In this document: positions 1 through 6,709 of the stretch, piece by piece
Layout of the letters: each line of letters begins with the position of its first letter
Position numbering within the stretch: position 1 is the first letter of the stretch
NCBI RefSeq assembly: GCF_014200605.1
Contig: NZ_JACHCE010000001.1
Coordinates: forward strand, 248,001-312,000
Source of the DNA: Pedobacter cryoconitis
GTDB lineage: Bacteria; Bacteroidota; Bacteroidia; Sphingobacteriales; Sphingobacteriaceae
DNA: 64,000 bases
Reading direction: 5' to 3'
The notes under the pieces: model-generated
Told to the model about the DNA's origin: nothing
Databases searched by the model: none
Seen by the model: the letters and a program-made list of their open reading frames with translations, nothing else
Program-made: the position numbers and the translations under genes

Positions 1-288
1 TTCTATAAGAAGGTTTCTCAGCATCTTATAAAGATTCTTTCTGAAATCTTTGGTGGTACTGATGGATTTTTTTACAGCCGGCCAAAGCTCCTTGTGCATG
101 ACATCTGATATAAGCGCCATACCCATTTCTTCCCTGCTTTTGAAATGGTAGTAAAATGCACCTTTCGTTACTTTGGTTGTTGCGAGAATTTCATCAATAC
201 TTGTCGCCTGATAACCATTTTTATAGATCAGGTCAAATGATTTTCTTAAAATTTCTATCCTGGTTAATTCTGCTTTGAACATTTCCAT
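1..288 (-). CDS. TetR/AcrR family transcriptional regulator, N-terminal part (runs off the window)
   Basis: The frame is open from an ATG at 288 to the left edge and gives the first 96 residues. They form the typical TetR N-terminus: helices, then a helix-turn-helix at about residues 13-52 with the recognition-helix signature TKGAFYYHFKSREE. The ligand-binding C-terminal domain lies outside the window, so the inducer cannot be guessed. A second in-frame ATG two codons later (282) is possible. A perfect inverted repeat overlaps the start codon, which suggests autorepression. The gene faces away from the GlxA-type regulator at 517, with about 230 bases between them. Family assignment is safe; the target is unknown. 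Confidence 0.88.
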   Translation of the reverse strand, partial: MEMFKAELTRIEILRKSFDLIYKNGYQATSIDEILATTKVTKGAFYYHFKSREEMGMALISDVMHKELWPAVKKSISTTKDFRKNLYKMLRNLLIE

Positions 289-302
289 ACCGATTAGTAT
301 GG
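285..302. promoter_or_regulatory. Palindrome over the TetR start codon, likely operator
   Basis: CCATAC-CGATTA-GTATGG is a perfect 6-bp inverted repeat with a 6-base spacer. Its left arm contains the start codon of the TetR gene. Half-sites of this kind are common TetR operators, so autoregulation is the natural reading. No experimental support can be drawn from the sequence. Confidence 0.55.
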
Positions 303-516
303 CGCAAAGTTATTCATGTTTTGCTGGGATTTCCTAATTCCAAGTCGTCATGAATCTTTAAATGTCAAGTATTTGAAACGCCAAATTTAAATATATTTCG
401 ACAAAATAAGATTTAAAATAAATTTTAAGAATCTAATAATCAATTGTTTATATATTTATATTATTTATTGAGGAGATTTCTTATGATTTTTTAAAATGGC
501 CTAAAATGCGCTATTT

Positions 517-1614
517 ATGTCCTTTGAGACAACTAAATCAACTGGTAAATTTGTTGTCATGAAAGATGAGGTTTTTATATCCGGTAATATGAATCAGAAA
601 AAAAAGGTCGTCATCGTTGCGATGACAGGTCGTATGCTTATTGATTTTGCAGGTCCTTCAGACGTATTTACCACTACCAATATATTTCTTAAAGAATATG
701 GGTTGAACGGAGAATATGATGTACAAATTGTTACACCTACTGTTGATAAAATGGTTACCAGCGGAGCAGGAATGAAAATTTTATGTGATGTCAGTGCAAT
801 GGATATCAAGTCAAGCATAGATACACTCATTATTTGCAATTATGAGTTCCAGGAAAGTCCTTCTGACCTATTTCAGCCATTTTATACATGGCTTGCTAAA
901 AGAACAGAAAAAAATACGCGTCGGATCGCTTCAGTATGTGCAGGCACGTTTGCTCTGGCAAAGGCAGGTCTTATAAACAACCGAAAGGTTACCACGCACT
1001 GGAACCTTAACGAAAAATTAAAGCACAATTACCCGCAATTAAACGTTGACACTAATTTCTTTTTTACCAAGGACGGTTATATTTACACTTCAGGTGGCGT
1101 CTCATCAGGAGTAGATATGGCTTTGGCAATGGTCGAGGAGGACTTTGGAAAAGAACTTGCCCTGAAGGTGGCCCGAGAATTAGTGGTTTATCTGTACAGA
1201 CCCGGGTATCAAAGTCAGTTTGGTAGCTTGCTTCCTTCTTATAACAATTCTGGTCTAAGCCAAAAGTTAGGTAATTGGGTTTTAGAACACTTACATGAGA
1301 CATTGGACGTTCGGCGAATCGCAGACCACTTAAATATTAGCCCGCGAAATTTTACCAGGGTATTCCATAAGCAAACTGGCATGCCCCCAGCTAAATTTGT
1401 TGAAAAAGTCCGGGTCGAGCAAGCTAGAAAATTTCTGGAAGACACAGATAATTCACTCGAAAATATTGCTGAGCTGTGTGGATTAGGCGGCCTTAGTTCT
1501 ATGCGGAGAACTTTTTTAAGGCTACTGATGACTACGCCATCTGATTACCGCCGAACTTTCAGAACTTCTTTGAAAGATGCCGGCTTAGGTAAGTTACATC
1601 TCTTGAATGGGTGA
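517..1614 (+). CDS. GlxA/FtrA-type transcriptional regulator (DJ-1/PfpI domain + AraC HTH)
   Basis: This is a two-domain regulator. A DJ-1/PfpI-like domain spans about residues 28-225 and keeps the nucleophile-elbow cysteine in SVCAGTFALAKAG (Cys about 141). An AraC double helix-turn-helix fills about residues 255-355. Proteins of this build (COG4977) are cytosolic regulators that probably bind a small molecule in the amidotransferase-like domain. The start is uncertain: the core fold begins at MNQKKKVVIV, so an ATG at 589 may be the true start. The only Shine-Dalgarno-like run (GAGGAG near 471) precedes a 3-codon reading frame at 483 instead. The cytochrome c peroxidase gene follows after 52 bases on the same strand and may be its target. 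Confidence 0.85.
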   Translation: MSFETTKSTGKFVVMKDEVFISGNMNQKKKVVIVAMTGRMLIDFAGPSDVFTTTNIFLKEYGLNGEYDVQIVTPTVDKMVTSGAGMKILCDVSAMDIKSSIDTLIICNYEFQESPSDLFQPFYTWLAKRTEKNTRRIASVCAGTFALAKAGLINNRKVTTHWNLNEKLKHNYPQLNVDTNFFFTKDGYIYTSGGVSSGVDMALAMVEEDFGKELALKVARELVVYLYRPGYQSQFGSLLPSYNNSGLSQKLGNWVLEHLHETLDVRRIADHLNISPRNFTRVFHKQTGMPPAKFVEKVRVEQARKFLEDTDNSLENIAELCGLGGLSSMRRTFLRLLMTTPSDYRRTFRTSLKDAGLGKLHLLNG

Positions 1615-1666
1615 GCTATGGTCAACCTTAGTATGCGTTTGTTCCTAATTTGATTATGTGCATCTA

Positions 1667-2722
1667 ATGAAAAAAAAAATTACAATTATTTTTTTACTGA
1701 TCAATCTTATCATCGGCTATTTTGCATTTAATCTTCAGCCAACCAAGATTGATTACAACCTAAGCGAAGAAAAAGTCGAGTTTTTAGTGCCCAATAATTT
1801 TCCAAAACCGATATATGATTTTAAAGGAAATTTATTGACGCCGACAGGATTTAAATTGGGCCGTCTTCTTTTTTATGATCGTCAATTATCATTGGATCAA
1901 TCGATATCCTGTGGCAGCTGTCACCAATCATCCTCCGCATTCTCAAATTTTAACCGCCCGGTCAGCCGTGGCGTTAAAGGATGTGCTGGTAACCGGAATG
2001 CACCCGGCTTGTTCAACCTAGCCTGGCAGCGTGGATATATGTGGGACGGGCGAATCGACCAGTTTGATCTTTCCTCTCATAATGCAATTATCAATCCCTG
2101 CGAAATGGCGAACGATTTTGATCATATCAGCGCGAGACTTCAGGCAATAAAAGTATACCCGGTGCTATTTAAAAAAGCTTTTGGAGATAGCACTATCAAA
2201 TCAAAATATATCTTAAATGCTCTTACTCAATTTATGGCCATGCTGGTTTCTGCTAATTCTAAATATGATAAGTACATACGTAAAGAGCCAGGTGGTAATT
2301 TCAACGATGAAGAACAGGAGGGTTATATTCTATTTAGACAAAAATGCAAATCCTGCCATCAGGAACCATTATTCACTGACCGAACTTATCGTAACAATGG
2401 ATTAGATGTTCGGTCTCTGGACAAGGGAAGAGACAGTTTAACACGAACTGCTACAGACGTTGGGAAATTCCGTGTACCCTCTCTAAGAAACCTGGAGGTA
2501 ACAGCTCCTTATATGCATGACGGAAGATTTGCGACACTTAATGAGGTTTTGGCACACTATGACCACGGTGTACAACCTAATCCCAACCTCGATCCGGAGC
2601 TAAAAAGTAATGCCAGGTTAGGTATCTCACTAAGCTTTAAAGAACAAAACAAAATCCTGGCATTTTTAAAAACACTTACTGATAAAAACTTTATAAACGA
2701 TATAAGATTTCAAACGCCTTAG
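1667..2722 (+). CDS. Di-heme cytochrome c peroxidase (CcpA/MauG family)
   Basis: Predicted periplasmic enzyme that reduces hydrogen peroxide with electrons from small cytochromes. Two CxxCH heme sites are visible, CGSCH at about residues 82-86 and CKSCH at about 227-231, together with the family motif RVPSLRN and a late APYMHDGRFATL stretch with a candidate axial Met/His. The N-terminus (MKKKITIIFLLINLIIGYFAF) is a signal peptide or anchor. I chose the ATG at 1667; a GTG three codons upstream is also in frame. Length about 351 aa fits the family. MauG-type cofactor-maturing enzymes share this fold, so the substrate is not certain. A heme oxygenase gene follows 55 bases later, so the pair deals with peroxide and heme. 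Confidence 0.92.
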   Translation: MKKKITIIFLLINLIIGYFAFNLQPTKIDYNLSEEKVEFLVPNNFPKPIYDFKGNLLTPTGFKLGRLLFYDRQLSLDQSISCGSCHQSSSAFSNFNRPVSRGVKGCAGNRNAPGLFNLAWQRGYMWDGRIDQFDLSSHNAIINPCEMANDFDHISARLQAIKVYPVLFKKAFGDSTIKSKYILNALTQFMAMLVSANSKYDKYIRKEPGGNFNDEEQEGYILFRQKCKSCHQEPLFTDRTYRNNGLDVRSLDKGRDSLTRTATDVGKFRVPSLRNLEVTAPYMHDGRFATLNEVLAHYDHGVQPNPNLDPELKSNARLGISLSFKEQNKILAFLKTLTDKNFINDIRFQTP

Positions 2723-2777
2723 TAAAAAGGCTAATGAGCTTTAATCAATCATCCTGAATGTTATATTTAATACTGAT

Positions 2778-3326
2778 ATGTTACAAGAAACCTTAAAAGA
2801 ACGATCTGCGTTTGCTCATCAACAATTAGAAAAAATAGTTGTAGCAAAGTTGAAATCTATACGAAGCCAAAAAGATTATGTTGAACTGCTTAAGCAATTT
2901 TATACTTACTTCAATCGCCTGGAGCATGCTATAGAACCTTTTATTACCGATGAAATTTTACCTGACCGTGCGGAGCGCCGGCACTCCGGGTTTTTAGCAA
3001 AGGACATCATTAGCCTTGGAGGAACAACCGATGATATTCCTGTTCCCAAAGTCCCAGAGATTAATAACCCGGTCCAGGCACTCGGCGCATTATATGTAAT
3101 GGAGGGTTCTATTATGGGCGGACCAATTATCGTTCAGATGCTGAAGAAGTATGGGATTACAACAGGCACTTCATTTTTCTCCGGATACGGGTCCGAGACC
3201 CCAATTAAATGGGCTTGTTTTATGGAGTCTCTGAATAAAAATATCATGGCGTCGGCACAGCAGGAAGTAATAGAAACCGCTGTAGATACCTTCGATCGTT
3301 TTGCATTTGTCCTTAATAATCATTGA
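2778..3326 (+). CDS. Biliverdin-producing heme oxygenase
   Basis: All-helical heme oxygenase of 182 aa. The expected proximal histidine is His14 in FAHQQLEK, and the distal-helix signature GALYVMEGSIMGG sits at about residues 103-115, close to the YVxEGSTLGG pattern of bacteriophytochrome-type (BphO) enzymes. The family opens heme to biliverdin, CO and iron in the cytosol. No phytochrome gene is in the window, so iron recovery or heme detoxification is more likely than chromophore supply, although the relevant gene could lie outside. It is probably co-transcribed with the upstream cytochrome c peroxidase. It is the last intact gene before the tRNA scar. Confidence 0.88.
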   Translation: MLQETLKERSAFAHQQLEKIVVAKLKSIRSQKDYVELLKQFYTYFNRLEHAIEPFITDEILPDRAERRHSGFLAKDIISLGGTTDDIPVPKVPEINNPVQALGALYVMEGSIMGGPIIVQMLKKYGITTGTSFFSGYGSETPIKWACFMESLNKNIMASAQQEVIETAVDTFDRFAFVLNNH

Positions 3327-3605
3327 ATTATTTAAATTGTTTGCGTGTATTTACAGATACGACTGCTTAATTATAAATTTAAGCTTGCCCTTCCTCATAC
3401 ATTGCAATGTACTCGAGGTACTCGTCCGGTTACTTTATAATATATTGTTTAGAGCCTGGCACCAAAGCGGATAGCTTAAAACTTTAAATTTTGTGTAACT
3501 CATGTGTAACGTAAGCGTTTTAACAAACAGATAATAAGTACTAAATTAGTGCTTTGTTTGAGCAGAAAAGGATGATTTTTTGCCTAAAGCATATTTCGAG
3601 TCTAT
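3327..3605. other. Non-coding end of the presumed island, with GTGTAAC direct repeats
   Basis: No gene is visible here. Two GTGTAAC heptamers at 3493-3499 and 3504-3510 repeat at an 11-base spacing about 100 bases left of the tRNA fragment. Such short direct repeats near an attachment core could be integrase arm-binding sites, but this is inference. The rest is AT-rich. Confidence 0.35.
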
Positions 3606-3651
3606 AAGACTCATAATCTTTTGGTCGATGGTTCGAGCCCATCATGGTCCA
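3606..3651 (+). pseudogene. 3' fragment of a tRNA-Met(CAT) gene, candidate attachment site
   Basis: The fragment starts inside the anticodon stem. AAGA (3606-3609) pairs with TCTT (3617-3620) around the 7-base loop CTCATAA, which contains anticodon CAT at 3612-3614. A 5-bp T stem (GATGG/CCATC, 3627-3631 and 3639-3643) encloses the loop TTCGAGC, and the acceptor 3' strand ATGGTCC is followed by discriminator A at 3651. No D arm or 5' acceptor strand (GGACCAT expected) lies upstream. CCA is not encoded. A tRNA cut in the anticodon arm is the usual trace of tyrosine-recombinase integration. In that model the element lies to the left and the original 3' end plus terminator remain here. The intact copy should be left of the window. 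Confidence 0.75.
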
Positions 3652-3697
3652 AGCTTAAAAAGCCGTTTTTCGATAAGAAGAACGGCTTTTTAAGCTT
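3651..3697. terminator. Perfect 17-bp hairpin, terminator after the tRNA fragment
   Basis: AAGCTTAAAAAGCCGTT (3651-3667) is repeated in inverted form at 3681-3697 around a 13-base loop. With A and T runs on both sides it should work in both directions. It directly abuts the discriminator base of the tRNA fragment, as expected for the native terminator of the interrupted tRNA gene. The first 20 bases recur at 12300. Confidence 0.8.
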
Positions 3698-3791
3698 GGT
3701 TTTAATGTCATTCCAGGATTCTTGAGCGATGTCTTATGTGGGTTTATTAAAGTTATTCTACGTAATTTTGACTAGATGAAATTACTTTTAC

Positions 3792-4613
3792 ATGGGAGAA
3801 CTAGAAAAATCGAGTATTCTTTTTAAGCAAATTACTGAAATTGTAACTCATGCCAGGCAAAAGCATATCAAAGTAGCAATGCCATTTTGTTGGAGATGTA
3901 CTGGCAAATTGGCTATCTTATAGTTGAGGATGAACAGCATGGGGATGCTAAGGCGATATACGGAAAAGGTGTGTTAAGAAATTTAGCTGAACAGCTTACG
4001 CTTGAATTTGGAAAAGGTTTTGATGAAAGTAATCTAAGAAATATCCGGCAATTTTTATATCGCTTTTCCAATTCGTGGCGCACTGCGTCACGAATTGAGT
4101 TGGACTCATTATAGAATTATAAGTCGTTTGGAAACTGAAAGTTTGAGAAATTAATATGTCTTGCATACAATTGAATCTGGTTGGAATACACATACCTTAC
4201 AGCGTAATATCACGTCTCAGTATATCGGACGTGTATTAGATACGAGTAAGCAAGAAATTCCAAGAGCTCAACAATTAATAAAAGATCCTTATATATTTGA
4301 ATTTTTGGGCTTACCAATGGAGACCAAGATCTCAGAGAATAAAATAGAAACAGCCCTAATTAATCATCTACAGCAATTTCTAATGGAGTTGGGGAAAGGC
4401 TTTGCTTTTATACCTGAACAGGTTAAAATGGGATCAAGTCCAAAGGTTTCCATTGATTGTTTCATTATGCCCGGTACAGAACTTTTGAAACAACCTGTAC
4501 TCCAGACTACTGCTTTAAAAATGAAACCGCCCAGGATTCCCTTTGAAAATTTACCCTTTAAACTTCCCATAATAAATAAATGCTTTTCCACCAATGTAAG
4601 CTATTCGCGTTAA
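3792..4613 (+). pseudogene. Decayed DUF1016/YhcG-family (PDDEXK) nuclease gene
   Basis: Pieces of one DUF1016/YhcG protein are found in order but in different frames. ATG 3792 gives MGELEKSSILFKQITEIV and an HARQK stretch. A frame change near 3880 leads to ILLEMYWQIGYLIVEDEQ and GKGFDESNLRNIRQF. A second shift near 4065 leads to ELSWTHYRIISRLE, ending in TAA at about 4151. The homology resumes at about 4161 with ESGWNTHTLQRNITSQYIG, KDPYIFEFLGLP and a C-terminal ALINHLQQFLMELGKGFAF. The nuclease core that should follow (FIDLLFYHR-like) is replaced by unrelated sequence after about 4414. At least two frameshifts, a stop and a lost catalytic end make function impossible. Intact members are nuclease-like proteins often linked to mobile or defence loci. 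Confidence 0.82.
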
Positions 4614-4636
4614 AGATTATCCTGGTGAGTAAAAAA

Positions 4637-4686
4637 TGTCCGTAATTGTCCGCAGCTGTCTGCAATTGTCCGCAATTGTCCATGGG
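4637..4686. repeat. 10-bp tandem repeat, five units of TGTCCGCAAT type
   Basis: Five consecutive 10-base units are visible: TGTCCGTAAT, TGTCCGCAGC, TGTCTGCAAT, TGTCCGCAAT and TGTCCATGGG. The middle three differ from the consensus by two bases at most. It lies in non-coding debris right after the broken nuclease gene. No function is apparent. Confidence 0.75.
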
Positions 4687-4878
4687 TTAGTCAAAGGGAA
4701 AATTATAATTTCATTAATCTTCATCCGGTTATGATTTGGTTGTGCCTGAATAGAGATCGGGGTGACACCACGTTGTAAACAGCCTTTAAGCATAGTAACT
4801 CTATGTCATTTCAACTAGTTGTTTTTACTTGGACTTGCCATGCTCTTACGTTACTTTAACACTGCTCTTACCCTAACG

Positions 4879-4911
4879 AGTACCCGGACAGTACTCAGGC
4901 AGTACCCGGCC
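4879..4911. repeat. 11-bp tandem repeat, three units
   Basis: Three 11-base units follow each other: AGTACCCGGAC, AGTACTCAGGC and AGTACCCGGCC, with a partial fourth (GGTATAG). It is G+C-rich within AT-rich debris. The function is unknown; it may belong to a lineage-specific intergenic repeat. Confidence 0.6.
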
Positions 4912-5231
4912 GGTATAGATTGATTATTTAGCTATTTTGAATCTATTTACTAACAACACGGCCTTGTTTCGGCTGAGTCATTCCCATGCAAATTGAAAGC
5001 TTTCAAAGCAACTTCCAGAGCCATAAGAGCATCCCTGATAGCAAAGACTTTCTGTTTAGCGTGTCAGAATTTATGCTTAAAAAGAGACTGCTCCACAAGT
5101 TGATGACCTGATCCCTTACAGCACTGACTTTGGCTTAGTCCAAATGGCAGGTTCAACAGGATTTTTTGTTCAACTTCACGCAAAAGCGTTACAAAATCAT
5201 AACTAAGATTTGCGTGCTTATGCAACTGATT

Positions 5232-5360
5232 ATGGCTACTGTAAGCGCAAAAGTGTACGCCGATCACGAAAAAAAGGGCGATGGAACCTTCAATGTGAAA
5301 ATTCTTGTTCATCACAAAAGACGAAGATCAGTCTTATGCTATTTCGAACCTTCCTTCTGA
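5232..5360 (+). pseudogene. N-terminal remnant of a Bacteroidota tyrosine recombinase (integrase)
   Basis: From the ATG at 5232 the frame reads MATVSAKVYADHEKKGDG, then TFNVKILVHHKRRR. This is the arm-type DNA-binding start of Bacteroidota tyrosine recombinases (usually ATVxAxVxxHHKKxDGTxNVKIxVxHxK). After about 28 codons the similarity stops and the frame ends at 5360. The core-binding domain and the catalytic R..H-R-Y domain are missing. It sits 1.6 kb from the tRNA-Met scar, so it probably belonged to one of the elements that used that site. The match rests on about 28 residues and is therefore only fairly secure. Confidence 0.6.
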
Positions 5361-5388
5361 ACTAACAGTATCATGGACATCCTCATAA

Positions 5389-5715
5389 TTCCAATCTTCT
5401 TGTTATAGTTCTGGTCTGGTCAGTAATCCATCAGGAATTCCAGATCGAAAAGTTTTAACAGCTACACTTTCAGCTCTTTGTATAGAGCCAGGAACCAAAA
5501 ATATAGCTGTGGGAGCATTATCTGTAGAGACATATGCTATTGTTTCTGATTATCTTGATCCAGTTGCATTACCCTGGGCAGATGGAAATAGTAGTACGTT
5601 AAGTTTACCTAAGTATTGCTTGATTTTCCTGAAATATACATTTAATGGCCATGCTATAAATTATTTAGTATTTGTTTTTTATAATCTGATGGTGAAATAC
5701 CTGTTACTTTTTTAA
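5389..5715 (+). pseudogene. Open-frame remnant of unknown family
   Basis: The frame is open from just after a TAA at 5386 to 5715 without a convincing start. It reads like natural protein (SGIPDRKVLTATLSALCIEP, then ETYAIVSDYLDPVALPWADG) until about 5610, after which it becomes AT-rich noise overlapping the AraC gene on the other strand. I take it as a 5'- and 3'-truncated gene fragment in the element graveyard. I do not recognise the family. Confidence 0.25.
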
Positions 5716-6547
5716 ATATTCTGGCAAAGTATGCCGGATCGTCAAAATTAAGTTCATTTGCAATTTCAGCAACATGCTTTCCCATATCCTGAAGTAAAAT
5801 CCTGCTTTGTAAAACTGTGACTTCAATGATGAATTTTTTTGCTGATTTGTTTAAAATCTGATTAGAACATCTATTCAGGTAGTTTTCAGTAATGGCCATT
5901 TCCCTGGCGTAATAGGAAACACTTTTTTCCTGTACAAAATTTCTATAGACCAGCTCCTTAAAACGAAGGGCAATTAAATGGCTCTGTGAAAGAACAAAAT
6001 GGCGGTCAGATAAGCTTAACAGCTTTTGGAACATCGCCTGCAGTAAAGGGGTAATGATCTGTATATCCGGTTTATTTTCCTGATATTCATGCAATAGAAG
6101 ATCACTTAATGCTCCAATATATGGACTTGTTTTTTTATTCAGTTTGATGATAGGATTGATGTCGAACAATTTAAGCAGATCCTGTCTGGAAAGAATTTCA
6201 TTTAATAGATCGTTCTCAAAGACTACAATAGTTCCCTCCGGATCAGCAGATACTTCATTCATTCCAACTACATGGCCTGCACCAACAAAAACCACAGCAG
6301 GAGCTTCAATACATTTCATCTCTGTACCCAGTTGTTTTTTAATGAAACCACTTTTAAGATAAATAACATAATTGTAATCCGGCCTGAAAAGTGTGGTTGG
6401 TGTTTTTAAGAATTTAGAATGGTTTTGATAATCGTATACCTGTACCATTGCATTCTTAAACTGTGCAGTCGAATAGGTATTTACAAAACGGCTGATATAT
6501 TCAGCGGATGATATGTGTTTAATTCCTTTAGTCTTTGAGGTATCCAT
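5654..6547 (-). CDS. AraC family transcriptional regulator, divergent from an efflux operon
   Basis: The protein has about 297 aa from the ATG at 6547 (MDTSKTKGIKHIS). A longer frame to 6625 lacks protein-like content. Residues about 40-150 form a cupin-like sensor. The C-terminal 100 residues are a two-HTH AraC domain ending in FDDPAYFARIFKKVTGISPSDYKKQ. It is transcribed away from the TolC-HlyD-MFS genes at 6710 and is the obvious candidate regulator for them. A TACTTTTG -7 element (6573-6580, read leftward) and inverted repeats lie in the shared spacer. The inducer is unknown. Confidence 0.88.
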   Translation of the reverse strand: MDTSKTKGIKHISSAEYISRFVNTYSTAQFKNAMVQVYDYQNHSKFLKTPTTLFRPDYNYVIYLKSGFIKKQLGTEMKCIEAPAVVFVGAGHVVGMNEVSADPEGTIVVFENDLLNEILSRQDLLKLFDINPIIKLNKKTSPYIGALSDLLLHEYQENKPDIQIITPLLQAMFQKLLSLSDRHFVLSQSHLIALRFKELVYRNFVQEKSVSYYAREMAITENYLNRCSNQILNKSAKKFIIEVTVLQSRILLQDMGKHVAEIANELNFDDPAYFARIFKKVTGISPSDYKKQILNNL

Positions 6548-6572
6548 TGGCAACAGATCTGAAAGTACAATG

Positions 6573-6646
6573 CAAAAGTAGACAATTGAAAACGACAAAT
6601 CGTTTTGGATAGATGTTATATGCACGAAAAGTACCAGTATTTTTCG
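6573..6646. promoter_or_regulatory. Divergent promoter region with two inverted repeats (AraC / efflux operon)
   Basis: Read leftward, TACTTTTG (6573-6580) matches the Bacteroidota -7 box for the AraC gene. AAAACG-ACAAAT-CGTTTT (6589-6606) is a perfect inverted repeat just upstream of it. CGAAAA-N10-TTTTCG (6625-6630 and 6641-6646) is a second. The ACGAAAA core also recurs at about 6690. These are plausible regulator sites, but the assignment is inferred from position only. Confidence 0.4.
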
Positions 6647-6678
6647 GGTTTGCTCATCAGGCGCGATTGTAATGCGGG

Positions 6679-6686
6679 TAGTTTTG
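6679..6686 (+). promoter_or_regulatory. -7 promoter box TAGTTTTG for the efflux operon
   Basis: TAGTTTTG fits TAnnTTTG and lies 23 bases upstream of the outer-membrane efflux gene. A TTTG is present upstream, but at 26 bases rather than the usual 19-21. The spacing is poor, so the promoter may need an activator. Confidence 0.45.
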
Positions 6687-6709
6687 TACCGACGAAAAAT
6701 TAATCCGCA

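Larger units (their letters stand above)
4614..5231. other. Gene-free stretch with short tandem repeats and coding debris
   Basis: No intact gene is visible. The stretch holds the two tandem repeats listed separately. It also has a 38-codon open frame on the minus strand (4950-5063) that reads like the C-terminus of a helical protein (FAIRDALMALEVALKAF) and is cut off upstream by a stop. That frame may be another remnant of the lost element; I cannot name its family. Confidence 0.4.

Noticed and set aside
471..494. GAGGAG followed by a 3-codon reading frame (ATG at 483) before the GlxA-type gene
   Set aside because: Could be a leader mini-frame, but three codons give no sequence support and Shine-Dalgarno use is rare in this group.
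4364..4594. Minus-strand open frame over the broken nuclease gene
   Set aside because: It is antisense to coding homology, has no motif, and is explained as a shadow of the decayed gene.
4950..5063. 38-codon minus-strand frame (FAIRDALMALEVALKAF)
   Set aside because: Protein-like, but it has no start and is cut by a stop upstream, and the family is not recognised. Mentioned only as debris in the spacer entry.
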